Shown: positions 1 to 9,216, counted from the first letter of the stretch. The stretch: 45,940 nucleotides of DNA from Sphingobacteriia bacterium (GCA_009927275.1 RFNG01000084.1:1-45940), one strand, 5' to 3'. Notes: generated by a model not told the origin, from the letters alone. Made by a program: numbers and translations.

Positions 1-1854
1 GTTCCCGGCGATCAGCTATTAAACACCTTACTTTTAAATAATTTTAATTCTATTATTCCAATTAAATGGCCCATAGATTTACCTGTGGCACCTAGCCCAA
101 CATGGTCGTTATATCAAAGTAACAAAGCTGAATTTAATTGGCGGTATCGTTCGTCAACCGGTAGCACCTTGGCTGCCATACCCAGCACACTGGGCTATGG
201 GTATCCTTCACAAAACACAGCCACCAACACCCCTGTTAATGGCATTAACACCATTCCTACAGGTAGGCTCGACGGGCAACATCAGTGGAATTTTGGAGCC
301 ATTACAGACCATCCTTCAAGCTTAAATACCAATGTTATTTTGGCAGCGCAATCTGTTACAACAAATTTTAGAATCGCTATGACCCCCAGTTGGAATCCCA
401 ATTTTACATCTGCCGTTGTTCAAGTAAGCATTACATCCATAAACTCATTTACTTCTATTGGAGCATTTATGTTTAGATTGTGTTTAATTGAACGTGAAAT
501 ACATTTTACAAGCCCTCCTGGTAATAATGGTCAAATGCATTTTTATAATATGGTACGTAAATGTTACCCTACAACCGTTGTAAATAATTCTGTTACACAA
601 ATAGGTACAACATTGCCAAGCATTTGGTCGCCTTCACAAACATTTACATTTAATATAAATTGTAACATACCTGCATATATTAAAAACTTAAGTGAAATGG
701 CATTTGTAGGGTTTATTCAGGATGACGGGGATAGACAAATACATCAGTCTGAACGTACATTACCACCCAGTATTCCAAATGATTTAAGTGTGGTTTCGGT
801 AAATATACCTGTTAATTGTAACGCGGTTTTTACACCCAGTTTATGTATTAATAACTTGGGGCCAGTTTCGGTAAATGCATTTACTGCTACACCATTTATA
901 GACGGTATTCCTCAACCGGCATATATCTACACATCTGCCCTGGCAGCCAATGCAACAGCCACCATAACTTTACCAAGTTATACAGCAAATTATGGAAGTC
1001 ATGTATTTTCAATTAGCATTTCAAATGTTAATGGTACAGATATTAATATGAGTAATAATTCGGGGAAAACTGTTTTTGGCATAAGCAGCATGTTAACGTC
1101 GAGTTTAATAAGTCAAAAATTTAGCTCATTTCCACCCAGTTTATGGTATGTTTTAAATTATGACCAAAGCCCTCCCTCATGGGGTTATAGTTCTGTAGGA
1201 GGATATTCTACAACCGGTGGTAGTGCCAAATATGATTTTTATAACAATTTAAATATTGGCGATGTTGATGATTTGTTTTTTCCGGCTTTAGATTTAACGG
1301 GCGTTTTTAATCCCACGCTTTCATTTGACTTGGCCTATGCTCAAATTACAAATGAAAATGATAAATTAGAATTAAAAATTTCTAATGACTGTGGCGCTAC
1401 ATGGACTACATTGTTTTCAAAACAAGGATCAGCTTTAGCAACGGCGCCCTCAAACTCAGTATCTGCATTTGTGCCAAATACAAGCCAATGGCGCACTGAA
1501 ACATTAAATCTCAGTAATTATTCTAATTCGCCCTCTGTTTTAATAAAATTTACAGCAACGTGCGATTATGGTAATAACCTGTATATCGATAATGTAAATA
1601 TTATAGATCAAAATGTTATAAATAGTATTTCTGAAAAGGCAAATGTATTTATATACCCATTACCTGCATCTGACATTATACATATTATGGGAGCCCAAGA
1701 TAAAAACATAGAAATATACAATACTTTAGGCATGCGTGTGTTATATTGTGAATTAGATAACACTAATAAAATTCACGTAAACGCTTTAACAAATGGAGTG
1801 TATTTTTTAAAAGCAAACGAACGTATTACAAAAATTGTAATTGATAAAAAATAA
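1..1854 (+). CDS. Secreted T9SS cargo protein, 5'-truncated by the window edge
   Basis: The reading frame is open from base 1, so the N-terminus lies outside the window; the first internal start at base 85 is not the real one. The first visible part (to about 270 residues) resembles the beta-rich C-terminal half of Omp28-like proteins: a segment around 'LCLIEREIHFTSPPG' and a later 'AFVGFIQDD' strand. A middle region of roughly 170 residues looks like a choice-of-anchor J (MAM/LamG-like) domain, with 'DVDDLFFPALDLTG', 'NDKLELKISNDCGATW' and 'LYIDNVNI'. The end ('VFIYPLPASDIIHI' ... 'IEIYNTLGMRVLY' ... 'LTNGVYFLK') is a type A T9SS sorting domain, so the protein should be exported and attached to or released from the cell surface. 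The specific role is unknown. An N-terminal thioredoxin-like Omp28 domain upstream is likely but not visible. Confidence 0.8.
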   Translation, partial: VPGDQLLNTLLLNNFNSIIPIKWPIDLPVAPSPTWSLYQSNKAEFNWRYRSSTGSTLAAIPSTLGYGYPSQNTATNTPVNGINTIPTGRLDGQHQWNFGAITDHPSSLNTNVILAAQSVTTNFRIAMTPSWNPNFTSAVVQVSITSINSFTSIGAFMFRLCLIEREIHFTSPPGNNGQMHFYNMVRKCYPTTVVNNSVTQIGTTLPSIWSPSQTFTFNINCNIPAYIKNLSEMAFVGFIQDDGDRQIHQSERTLPPSIPNDLSVVSVNIPVNCNAVFTPSLCINNLGPVSVNAFTATPFIDGIPQPAYIYTSALAANATATITLPSYTANYGSHVFSISISNVNGTDINMSNNSGKTVFGISSMLTSSLISQKFSSFPPSLWYVLNYDQSPPSWGYSSVGGYSTTGGSAKYDFYNNLNIGDVDDLFFPALDLTGVFNPTLSFDLAYAQITNENDKLELKISNDCGATWTTLFSKQGSALATAPSNSVSAFVPNTSQWRTETLNLSNYSNSPSVLIKFTATCDYGNNLYIDNVNIIDQNVINSISEKANVFIYPLPASDIIHIMGAQDKNIEIYNTLGMRVLYCELDNTNKIHVNALTNGVYFLKANERITKIVIDKK

Positions 1855-2368
1855 ATGCAGGTTATTTCAAATGCTTTTTACCAAATTAATCAATTAAATT
1901 TTTAATAAAAATTGATTTGTAACCCTTTGGTTTAAAGGATATAATCTTCTATAACCGAATTAGGCCAAGTGATTTACTTATTGAATACCTAAACCATTGA
2001 TACTAATTTTATTACTTAACGTTTGTATGAACATATTGTTGTAATACACTGAACTTTGTGCATTGTAAATAAATAATCGTTCAAATCGAACTAAAAGCTA
2101 CTTTAAACTGAAAGACATTGCCAAAATATTTTTTAAAATTTAAAGGTCTCATCATATTCAAACAAATTAAATTAGCGGATATTTAAAAGGTATTCGTATG
2201 TAAAAAAATCAATGTGTAAAATTTCAAACCGCAATTATCGCTCCATTATAAATTTAAATAATCAAATTGCACATACCGAAAATAAAAATAACCTAAGCTA
2301 AAGTATTTAAAAAAACTATAATTAAATCCCCATTTTCCAGTAAAGATATCGTTCAAAAAAAACTTTAA
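1855..2368. other. 514-bp gene-poor intergenic region
   Basis: Very AT-rich spacer between the end of the T9SS cargo gene (plus) and the end of obgE (minus), so both flanking genes converge on it. No full gene, tRNA or clear terminator was seen. A weak CCTTT/AAAGG inverted repeat lies at 1924-1938 without a following T-run. A 40-codon open stretch on the minus strand (1978-2097) resembles a decayed sorting domain and is listed separately. Confidence 0.6.
1978..2097 (-). pseudogene. Possible remnant of a T9SS C-terminal sorting domain
   Basis: On the minus strand, the frame between a TAG at 2098-2100 and a TAA at 1978-1980 encodes a peptide containing 'RLFIYNAQ', then 'VYYNN', then 'LSNKISINGLGIQ'. 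This follows the layout of type A sorting domains (IYN..G..VY.......NKI.I..L..GIY) and aligns by eye with the end of the protein at 1-1854 ('IEIYNTLGMRVLY ... NKIHVNALTNGVYF'). There is no start codon, no upstream cargo domain and no final FVKI-type strand, so if real it is a fossil of a lost gene. The match is short and could be chance. Confidence 0.3.
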
Positions 2369-3376
2369 TTATGTATTTATCTGCTTCCAGATAATATCTT
2401 TAAGTTCTTGTATACGGTATTGGGTTTGTGCAGAAATAAAAATAACAGGAATTCGGTTTCTGCCGCGCATTTTTAATTTTAACTCACGATCCAATTCACG
2501 CTCAAGTTCTTCGTCTAACAAATCACATTTAGTAATTGCTAAAATGCGTTTTTTATCAATTAATTCCGGACTGTAAGATTTTAATTCATTTAACAGAATT
2601 TTATATTCTGTGTAAATATCTTGGGCCTCACAACTTACCATAAATAGCAGGGAAGCATTGCGTTCAATATGTTTTAAAAAACGTAATCCAAGCCCTTTGC
2701 CTTCGTGTGCGCCCTCAATTATACCAGGAATATCAGCCATGGTAAAACTTTTAAAATCATAATACGAAACCATGCCCAATTGCGGTACCAAAGTTGTAAA
2801 TGGATAATTAGCAATTTCGGGTTTAGCAGCCGAAACTACGGAAAGCAAAGTAGATTTACCTGCATTTGGAAATCCAACCAACCCAACATCGGCTAAAACT
2901 TTTAATTCAAGAATTTTCCATTCGGTTTTCCCTGACTCACCGGGTTGGGCAAATTGTGGACTTTGCAAAGTTGGACTTTTAAAATTGGCATTACCCAGTC
3001 CTCCACGGCCGCCATAAACAAGCACTTTTTCTTCACCATCCTCTGTTATTTCTAGTATTACATCGCCAGTTTCTGCATCACGGGCAACAGTCCCGAGGGG
3101 TACTTCTAGCACTTCATCACGACCTTGTTTTCCGGTACTATTTGCACTACTGCCATTTTCGCCAGCTTTTGCTATTACATGTTTTCGGTATTTTAAATGT
3201 AATAAGGTCCAGTGGTGCCTGCTTCCACGTAATATTATATGACCCCCACGGCCGCCGTTTCCACCGTCTGGCCCTCCAAGGGCTGTAAATTTATCTCGGT
3301 GAAAATGTACCGAGCCTGCGCCACCTTTTCCGCTTCTGCAACAAATCTTAACGTAATCAACAAAGCTCTGATCCAT
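2369..3376 (-). CDS. obgE: Obg family GTPase (ObgE/CgtA)
   Basis: Ribosome-associated GTPase acting in 50S subunit maturation and growth control. The N-terminal glycine-rich Obg fold spans about residues 1-160 ('[12 protein letters not shown]', '[11 protein letters not shown]'), followed by the G domain with the G1 loop GFPNAGKST at 168-176, switch II '[10 protein letters not shown]' and G4 'TKCD'. At 335 residues it lacks the C-terminal OCT domain found in some other bacteria. Its ATG overlaps the adk stop codon (TGATG), so translation is probably coupled to adk; it is the last gene of the hpt-adk-obgE unit. Confidence 0.96.
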   Translation of the reverse strand: MDQSFVDYVKICCRSGKGGAGSVHFHRDKFTALGGPDGGNGGRGGHIILRGSRHHWTLLHLKYRKHVIAKAGENGSSANSTGKQGRDEVLEVPLGTVARDAETGDVILEITEDGEEKVLVYGGRGGLGNANFKSPTLQSPQFAQPGESGKTEWKILELKVLADVGLVGFPNAGKSTLLSVVSAAKPEIANYPFTTLVPQLGMVSYYDFKSFTMADIPGIIEGAHEGKGLGLRFLKHIERNASLLFMVSCEAQDIYTEYKILLNELKSYSPELIDKKRILAITKCDLLDEELERELDRELKLKMRGRNRIPVIFISAQTQYRIQELKDIIWKQINT

Positions 3377-4512
3377 CAGCGTTTTTTTGATTTATACGAT
3401 TTGGATTTAGTATTTGATCGTTTTGTTATTAAATTGGATTTGGTGTTTTTTGATTTTTTATTTTTTAAAACTGCTGGTTTTAATTTTGGTTTAGTTAATA
3501 CCCTCTTTGTTTTACGTTTAGTATTTAAAGGTTTTGTTTTTTTTGTAGAAAGCTTATTAGATTTTTTAGCAGTTTTAACCTTAGCTTTCGCCATTGATGT
3601 TGTTTTTAATGTTGAAGTGACCTTGGCAACATTCTTGGTTTTTAATGCTGTTTTAAGTTTAGATTTAGGCTTAGTTTTAGCATGTTTTGAGGAGGCTTTT
3701 TTAATTGCTGATTTTAAAATTTCAGATTTGGTTGCTCGGTGTGATACCTTTGATGTTTGGGGTTTACGTTTGGCCTGCCTTAAATCTGCAGCTTCCTCGG
3801 CCTCTGCACGACGTATCGCATCAATTTCCAGAATAAACTCAGGTGCAATATCATCAGCAACTTCAAAATCCTTAATGGTTAAATCAAGATGTTCAATGTC
3901 ACTCTCTAAAGCTGTTAATTCCATCTCTGCATCTAAAAACGTAATTCGTGAAACCAGTTCTGCAAAAATGGCATCAATGGAATCCATCCCGTTAATGGAG
4001 TGGTATTTTGCCTGTACAGCGTAGTATTTTTTAAGGGGTAAGGTTTTTGAGATATACTCCACAATTCGGCGGCGTATTACCTGTTCGTTTTGATCATCAG
4101 GGCGTCCGCTGTGTTGTCCGCGTAACAGCAAGCGTTTAATTAATTCGGTTTCATCAACTTCAAGTGATAATAATGCAACAATTCCTGTTCCCTTTTTTTG
4201 CAGCAAGTCATCAAGCGCTTCAGCTTGCGCCTGCGTTCTTGGAAAACCATCAAAAATAAAGCCTTTAGCATGCGGATGTGCATCCAAGCGATGCTCAATC
4301 ATATCAATAACAAGTGCGTCAGAAACCAGTTCGCCGTGATCCATTATGGCTTTGGCTTTTAAACCCAGCGCTGTACCAGCAGCAATTTCTGATCGTAATA
4401 AATCGCCTGTGCTCAAATGAATTAAGCCGTACTTTTCAATCAGGCGTTGTGCCTGCGTGCCCTTTCCGGCGCCCGGAGGACCAAATAATACTAAATTTAA
4501 TTTTTTTTCCAT
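3376..4512 (-). CDS. adk: Adenylate kinase with a long lysine-rich C-terminal tail
   Basis: Catalyses ATP + AMP = 2 ADP in the cytoplasm. Residues 1 to about 190 form a normal Adk: P-loop GPPGAGKGT at 11-19, AMP-binding 'HLSTGDLLR', '[10 protein letters not shown]', and a short LID with '[10 protein letters not shown]' and no zinc cysteines. The family normally ends near residue 190, but here the frame continues for about 188 more residues. First comes an acidic, probably helical stretch (about 194-243, rich in E and D), then a low-complexity basic tail (about 246-378) made almost entirely of K, T, S, A, N and R, roughly one third lysine. The tail resembles histone H1-like or AlgP-like bacterial tails in composition only; its job is unknown. 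The gene starts 2 bp after hpt ends and its TGA overlaps the obgE ATG. Adk function is certain, the tail function is not. Confidence 0.95.
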   Translation of the reverse strand: MEKKLNLVLFGPPGAGKGTQAQRLIEKYGLIHLSTGDLLRSEIAAGTALGLKAKAIMDHGELVSDALVIDMIEHRLDAHPHAKGFIFDGFPRTQAQAEALDDLLQKKGTGIVALLSLEVDETELIKRLLLRGQHSGRPDDQNEQVIRRRIVEYISKTLPLKKYYAVQAKYHSINGMDSIDAIFAELVSRITFLDAEMELTALESDIEHLDLTIKDFEVADDIAPEFILEIDAIRRAEAEEAADLRQAKRKPQTSKVSHRATKSEILKSAIKKASSKHAKTKPKSKLKTALKTKNVAKVTSTLKTTSMAKAKVKTAKKSNKLSTKKTKPLNTKRKTKRVLTKPKLKPAVLKNKKSKNTKSNLITKRSNTKSKSYKSKKR

Positions 4513-4514
4513 AA

Positions 4515-5051
4515 TTATTTTTCTAGCTGATATAAGGCCGGTAAATTTCTGCCTTTGCCATTTACATCTAATCCGTATCCAATAACAAAAGCAGGTGCAA
4601 TCTGTAAACCAAAATACAAAATTTGTAATCTACCTCGGTATGTGTCGGGCTTAAAAAAAAGCGTTGCTACGTCGCAGCTTAAAGCACCCATTTGAATTAC
4701 TTTTTCATGAATTGCCATTAAGGTATTTCCGGTATCTACAATGTCTTCAATTATTATAACCGTTCTGTTTTGTAAATTCATATCCGGCTCTAATTCCCAA
4801 ACCAAATTTTGTTGTGTGGTACCGGCGTAACTTTTAATTTTAATAAAACTAATATCCAGAGGAAAATCCAATTGACGTAAAAGATCTGCGGCAAATATAA
4901 AAGAACCGTTTAATACCACTAGCATTACAGGTGATTTATGAGAAAAATCACGTGTTATGTTATTAGCCATAGACCTTACAGCCGCTGCAATAGTGTCGGG
5001 TGCCAATAGTTTTACAAAACGTTTTTTATCTATTTCAATGTATTTGGCCAA
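4515..5051 (-). CDS. hpt: Hypoxanthine phosphoribosyltransferase
   Basis: Purine salvage enzyme that converts hypoxanthine (and usually guanine) plus PRPP to IMP/GMP. The PRPP loop VIIIEDIVDTGNT is at about 98-110, and 'VVLNGSFIFAADLL' is the typical N-terminal signature. The start is a TTG at 5049-5051: a stop lies just upstream in frame, and the next in-frame ATG (residue 28) would remove the conserved N-terminal helix. A near-consensus -7 box (TAACTTTA, minus strand, 5059-5066) lies just upstream. It is the first gene of the minus-strand unit with adk and obgE, a sensible grouping of purine nucleotide enzymes with a GTPase, and is divergent from the Sua5 gene. Confidence 0.94.
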   Translation of the reverse strand: MAKYIEIDKKRFVKLLAPDTIAAAVRSMANNITRDFSHKSPVMLVVLNGSFIFAADLLRQLDFPLDISFIKIKSYAGTTQQNLVWELEPDMNLQNRTVIIIEDIVDTGNTLMAIHEKVIQMGALSCDVATLFFKPDTYRGRLQILYFGLQIAPAFVIGYGLDVNGKGRNLPALYQLEK

Positions 5052-5088
5052 GGAGCATTAAAGTTAAAGTTTTTTTAGACATTTGTGT

Positions 5089-6042
5089 GTGATAAAATCC
5101 GGAACGGATATAAATTTTGCGGCCCAGCTTTTAAAAAAAAACAAAGTTGTTGGTATTCCTACAGAAACCGTTTATGGACTTGCCGCAAATGCATACGCTG
5201 AAGAAGCCATTTTATCTGTTTTTAAAATTAAAAACAGACCCTTTTTTGATCCCCTTATTGTACATGTAAGTTGTATTAATCAGGTTAATGAAATTGCTCA
5301 CTGGCACGATGAACGGTTAAAACGACTCGCCGAACATTTTTGGCCCGGTCCGCTTAGTTTATTGCTTCCAAAAAAAACTATAATACCCGATATAGTTACC
5401 AGCGGTTTATCACAGGTAGCTGTTCGTATGCCACAACATCCACTTTGTTTAGAATTGTTAAACCGTATAGCGTTTCCGTTAGCAGCACCAAGTGCTAATC
5501 CTTTTGGATACATAAGCCCCACAGAAGCCCAGCATGTTTTAGATCAGCTTAAAAGCCAAATAGATTATGTATTAGACGGTGGCCCATGCACTATAGGTCT
5601 TGAATCTAGTATAGTTGGAATAGAAAATAACCAACTTACGTTATTTCGTGCGGGAGGCATTTCATGTGAAGCCATAGAGCAGGTAGCTGGTACATTACAC
5701 CTAAATACATCTAAAAGTGATAATCCCAAAACGCCGGGTCAGTTAAAAAGCCATTATGCCCCCCAAATACCCATGTATGCTGGTCCTTTAACAAAACTCT
5801 TAAAAAAGTGGGGCACTAAAAAAGTGGCATTGCTTTACACCGGCACAGAAAATTACAATGTTTATTTTAAATTTAACCTATCTCCTACGCATAATAATGA
5901 TGAAATAGCGCGTAACATGTTTAGGGCATTTCGTGCAGCCGATCAAAGTGGTGCCGATGTCATTTTAATTTCGTTTGTAGAAAACACAGGGTTGGGAATG
6001 GCCATTAATGACAGAATTGCACGTGCAGTTATTAGGGATTAG
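5089..6042 (+). CDS. L-threonylcarbamoyladenylate synthase, Sua5 type
   Basis: Makes threonylcarbamoyl-AMP from threonine, bicarbonate and ATP, the first step of t6A37 tRNA modification. The YrdC-like domain covers about residues 1-195: 'GIPTETVYGLAANAY', 'KIKNRPFFDPLIVHV', 'FWPGPLSLLL', 'VAVRMPQHP', 'APSANPFGYISPT'. A linker with 'SPTHNNDEIA' and a C-terminal Sua5 domain bring it to about 317 residues, so it is the long Sua5/YwlC form rather than short TsaC. I chose the GTG at 5089; a TTG two codons earlier at 5083 is equally possible and no ATG is available. Its last 11 bases overlap the convergent PHP gene. Confidence 0.93.
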   Translation: MIKSGTDINFAAQLLKKNKVVGIPTETVYGLAANAYAEEAILSVFKIKNRPFFDPLIVHVSCINQVNEIAHWHDERLKRLAEHFWPGPLSLLLPKKTIIPDIVTSGLSQVAVRMPQHPLCLELLNRIAFPLAAPSANPFGYISPTEAQHVLDQLKSQIDYVLDGGPCTIGLESSIVGIENNQLTLFRAGGISCEAIEQVAGTLHLNTSKSDNPKTPGQLKSHYAPQIPMYAGPLTKLLKKWGTKKVALLYTGTENYNVYFKFNLSPTHNNDEIARNMFRAFRAADQSGADVILISFVENTGLGMAINDRIARAVIRD

Positions 6043-7468
6043 TAATTACTAAAGGAAACGTTTTAGTTATGGTATGCTGCGTAAATAATATCCAATATAC
6101 ACCCGTTTCTAATGCATGTAAATTAATGGTAACCTGTCCTTGCGCCTGACCCTTTACTAAACAACGGCCATCAAGAGCATATAAACTATAATTAAAAAAA
6201 TCTTCTGCTGGAGCACAGAGTGTGGCGCGTGAAACATCATTGCGGTATAATAGCTTTGGACCTGTGTTGGTTGATTCAGCAATAGTAACGGGCGCAGAAG
6301 CTGTATACCAAATGGGAGAACCTGCAATCCATTGTCCATCATTTTGTTTTACCTCTGTAAAATAATAATATTCAATTCCCGATTGTATGCCGTAATCGGT
6401 CCATTGTGTAATATCCGATTGGCGTTGAATATGAACAACCTGTGCATATTGTCCGGAAGGATCGTTTTTAAATCCTCGCCATATTTTTATACTGTCTGCC
6501 AATTCGCCATCACGATCAATATGTTGTACTGAAATACTTGGGTACACAGAACCAGAACAAATACTTCCCATAGGATTATTTTCAAGTGTAAAATGCAGTT
6601 CCGCATTGGGGTCGTCACTGCCATAAAAACGCATAGAACGCATTGCATCCATTATATCTTGTCGACTTAAAGTAGGCGCCATAACCACCAAGCGCCCGCC
6701 ATTACTGCGTCCAAAATTAGTGTAGTGGTTATCATGATCGTACCCAATTCCCAAATGATAGCCCACATAGAGCAATCGCTTGAAGTAATCAAAATAATTT
6801 CCAAAAGAATAATCGTCATAATTTTGACTGGTACTAAAAGCCAAACCACTGCGTAATGGTAAACCTATAATAGCACTGTCATAGGCCGCATTATAAGGCG
6901 AATAGGCTAATGCGGTTGCTGCAGATGCACCGGTGCTAAAATCTGTTACATACGGATGGGCCAAATAACAAAACGCACCGGAAATATTTTTTACTTTTTT
7001 AAATAGTCCGTCATAATCGGATTTGGCATTAAAAATACTATAATTGGTACCCACCCCGGGAATTCCAATTTCCCAGCCCATTAATTGATTAACACCATAA
7101 ACTAAAACATGCCCGTTATATGAGGAAGACACCCCCCATTCCATACCAAAAAGACACACAAACTGACCTTCTTGATTAGAGGCTGCCGCCATGTTTAATC
7201 CGTCCTGATATCTTGGTAATTTAAATCCGGGATTTCCGGGGCTTGAATAATGATTATGTTCAGATATTCCTAAAAAGTCGAAATTTTGAGAAAGTTTTGC
7301 AAACGCATAACTGCCAGAAGGATTTGAAACACCAGAAACAGAGGAATCTTTATTACCGTCACTAAACCCTGTATGCGCATGTAAATTTCCGTAGTAATGG
7401 TTTAAAACCTGTGCCAGTGAACCAGTATAAATTAAAATTGCATAAAACAGTAGTGTTTGTTTTTTCAT
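6032..7468 (-). CDS. Secreted PHP-domain metallohydrolase (CehA/McbA-like) with T9SS sorting domain
   Basis: Predicted exported metal-dependent hydrolase; substrate unknown. A signal peptide (about residues 1-19, ending SLAQ) is followed by PHP metal-binding motifs: 'NLHAHTGFSDG' with H30 and H32, 'LGISEHNHYS' with E70/H71, a later 'YLAHP', and a 'GIGYDHDNH' segment. The last 75 residues ('NYSLYALDGRCLVKG' ... 'LETGVYWILF') have the shape of a type A T9SS sorting domain, so it probably acts at the cell surface or outside. It is the third gene after pgk and ispF; its ATG overlaps the ispF stop (ATGA), suggesting coupled translation with cytoplasmic enzymes, an odd pairing. It overlaps the Sua5 gene tail to tail by 11 bp. 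Confidence 0.82.
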   Translation of the reverse strand: MKKQTLLFYAILIYTGSLAQVLNHYYGNLHAHTGFSDGNKDSSVSGVSNPSGSYAFAKLSQNFDFLGISEHNHYSSPGNPGFKLPRYQDGLNMAAASNQEGQFVCLFGMEWGVSSSYNGHVLVYGVNQLMGWEIGIPGVGTNYSIFNAKSDYDGLFKKVKNISGAFCYLAHPYVTDFSTGASAATALAYSPYNAAYDSAIIGLPLRSGLAFSTSQNYDDYSFGNYFDYFKRLLYVGYHLGIGYDHDNHYTNFGRSNGGRLVVMAPTLSRQDIMDAMRSMRFYGSDDPNAELHFTLENNPMGSICSGSVYPSISVQHIDRDGELADSIKIWRGFKNDPSGQYAQVVHIQRQSDITQWTDYGIQSGIEYYYFTEVKQNDGQWIAGSPIWYTASAPVTIAESTNTGPKLLYRNDVSRATLCAPAEDFFNYSLYALDGRCLVKGQAQGQVTINLHALETGVYWILFTQHTITKTFPLVITNP

Positions 7469-7947
7469 GACTTAAAAATCATGGCGATGGCATAGGCATT
7501 AACCCCCTCGCCACGTCCAACGTAGCCCATTGCTTCGTTTGTAGTAGCCTTTACCGATAAAGAATCTTCTGAAATTTTTAACACAGGGCATAATAGCTTT
7601 CGCATTTGAGCCACATGGGGATTTACTTTTGGAGCTTCAAGACTTAAAGTGGCATCAATATTACCAATTGTATAACCGGCATTGCTAAGCATGTTCACAA
7701 CCGCTTCCAATAAATATACGCTTGATATGTTTTGAAAGCGTGCATCGGTATTTGGAAAATGTAATCCTATATCACCCAAAGCTGCAGCGCCCAAAAGCGC
7801 ATCACATATAGCATGAATTAAAACGTCCGCATCACTATGGCCTTGACATCCTTTGTCATAAGGAATATGAACGCCGCCTAAAATTAATGGCCTGTTTGCA
7901 ACCAGTGGATGTACATCATAACCAAAACCTATGCGCGGAATACTCAT
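7465..7947 (-). CDS. ispF: 2-C-methyl-D-erythritol 2,4-cyclodiphosphate synthase
   Basis: MEP-pathway enzyme that cyclises CDP-ME 2-phosphate to MEcPP, leading to isoprenoids. At 160 residues it has the usual length. The metal ligands D11-x-H13 ('GYDVH') and the histidine of 'DADVLIHAICDALLGA' are present, together with 'GDIGLHFPNTD', 'NIDATLSLEAPK' and the C-terminal 'KATTNEAMGYVGRGEG'. It overlaps pgk upstream and the PHP gene downstream by 4 bp each (ATGA junctions), so the three are almost surely co-transcribed and translationally coupled. Confidence 0.97.
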   Translation of the reverse strand: MSIPRIGFGYDVHPLVANRPLILGGVHIPYDKGCQGHSDADVLIHAICDALLGAAALGDIGLHFPNTDARFQNISSVYLLEAVVNMLSNAGYTIGNIDATLSLEAPKVNPHVAQMRKLLCPVLKISEDSLSVKATTNEAMGYVGRGEGVNAYAIAMIFKS

Positions 7948-9143
7948 GATTGAAAATTAATAGCATCTACTCCGGGGAGCGTTCCTTGTTCGATAAATTC
8001 AAGAAGTGCGCCACCACCTGTACTCACATAACTTACCATACTTGACAACTGGTATTTATTAATTGCAGCAACACTGTCGCCTCCACCTATTAACGAATAG
8101 GCACCGGCTTGAGTGGCTTTAACGATGGCTTCGGCAATGACCCGGGTACCGGTTTCAAATGCGCTCATTTCAAAAACACCCATAGGTCCGTTCCATAGTA
8201 TGGTTTTAGAATTTTGAATGACCTTTGCAAACGCATCCATACTTTTTGGACCAATATCAAGACCCATCCATAAATCTGGTATTTCAAAACTGGATACCAA
8301 TTGCGTGTTTGCATTTTGATCAAACGCGTCGGCAATACATGCGTCTGATGGCAAATGCAATTGAACCCCCTTTTGCTTTGCCAAATTAATTAACTCAAGG
8401 GCTGTGTCTAAACGGTCCTTTTCGCATAACGACGCCCCCGTTGCACCACCCATGGCTTTTATAAATGTAAACGCCATACCGCCACCAATAATAATATGCT
8501 GCGCACGGTTCATTAATTGCTGAATAATTAAAATTTTATCACTCACTTTTGCCCCACCAATAATTGCAGTTAAAGGTTTTTCAGCAAAATTTAAAACTTT
8601 AGAAATGCTTTCTACTTCGGCACTCATTAATAAACCCAAAGCTTTATGCGCCGTATTAAAAAAACGGGCTATAACAGCCGTTGAAGCATGTTCGCGATGC
8701 GCTGTACCAAAAGCATCATTAATATAAATATCCCCATGCCGACTTAATTGTTTAGCAAAATCTACATCACCACGTTCTTCTTGGGCATAAAACCTAAGAT
8801 TTTCAAGTAAAATTACATTTCCGGGCTTTAAACTTTTTGTAATCTCAAACGCATCCCCTGAAATACAATCTTCAACAAATTGAATTTTATGCTCCAGCAG
8901 GGCCTCTAAGCAGGGCACAATATGTTTAAGTGAATATTTGGTGTTAGGACCTGTTTTGGGCCGCCCCAAATGACTCATTAAAACCAAGCTGCCGCCTTGA
9001 TTTAAAATATATTTTAAAGTGGGGAGTGCCGCCCGAATTCGTGTTGTGTCGGCAACCTCAAATTGCGCATTCAAGGGCACATTAAAATCAACCCTAACTA
9101 AAACTCGTTTGTTTTTAATTTCAATATTTGAAATGGTATGCAT
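7944..9143 (-). CDS. pgk: Phosphoglycerate kinase
   Basis: Glycolytic enzyme, 1,3-bisphosphoglycerate + ADP = 3-phosphoglycerate + ATP. At 399 residues it has the usual length. Signatures: 'RVLVRVDFNVPLN' near the start, 'LMSHLGRPK', 'LLENLRFYAQE', 'NDAFGTAHREHAS', 'AIIGGAKVSDK', 'LWNGPMGVFE' and the C-terminal 'YSLIGGGDSVAAI ... VSTGGGALLEF'. It is the first gene of the pgk-ispF-PHP unit and divergent from the TlpA gene across a 73-bp spacer. The partner glycolytic gene gap lies about 35 kb away at the other end of the window. Confidence 0.98.
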   Translation of the reverse strand: MHTISNIEIKNKRVLVRVDFNVPLNAQFEVADTTRIRAALPTLKYILNQGGSLVLMSHLGRPKTGPNTKYSLKHIVPCLEALLEHKIQFVEDCISGDAFEITKSLKPGNVILLENLRFYAQEERGDVDFAKQLSRHGDIYINDAFGTAHREHASTAVIARFFNTAHKALGLLMSAEVESISKVLNFAEKPLTAIIGGAKVSDKILIIQQLMNRAQHIIIGGGMAFTFIKAMGGATGASLCEKDRLDTALELINLAKQKGVQLHLPSDACIADAFDQNANTQLVSSFEIPDLWMGLDIGPKSMDAFAKVIQNSKTILWNGPMGVFEMSAFETGTRVIAEAIVKATQAGAYSLIGGGDSVAAINKYQLSSMVSYVSTGGGALLEFIEQGTLPGVDAINFQS

Positions 9144-9216
9144 CAGGGTTTAAAATTACAATTTAAAGCCTTGTCCAGGCGTATAATTTTAATAAAAAAC
9201 GTATCTTGTAGCCATT

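Noticed and set aside
1924-1938. CCTTT/AAAGG inverted repeat as a terminator
   Set aside because: Stem of only 5 bp, AT-rich, no T-run on either strand.
3239-4024. 261-codon plus-strand open frame opposite adk/obgE, rich in Phe and Leu
   Set aside because: It is the reverse of the lysine-rich adk tail; low-complexity codons on one strand leave the other free of stops. No domain, and adk-obgE is certain.
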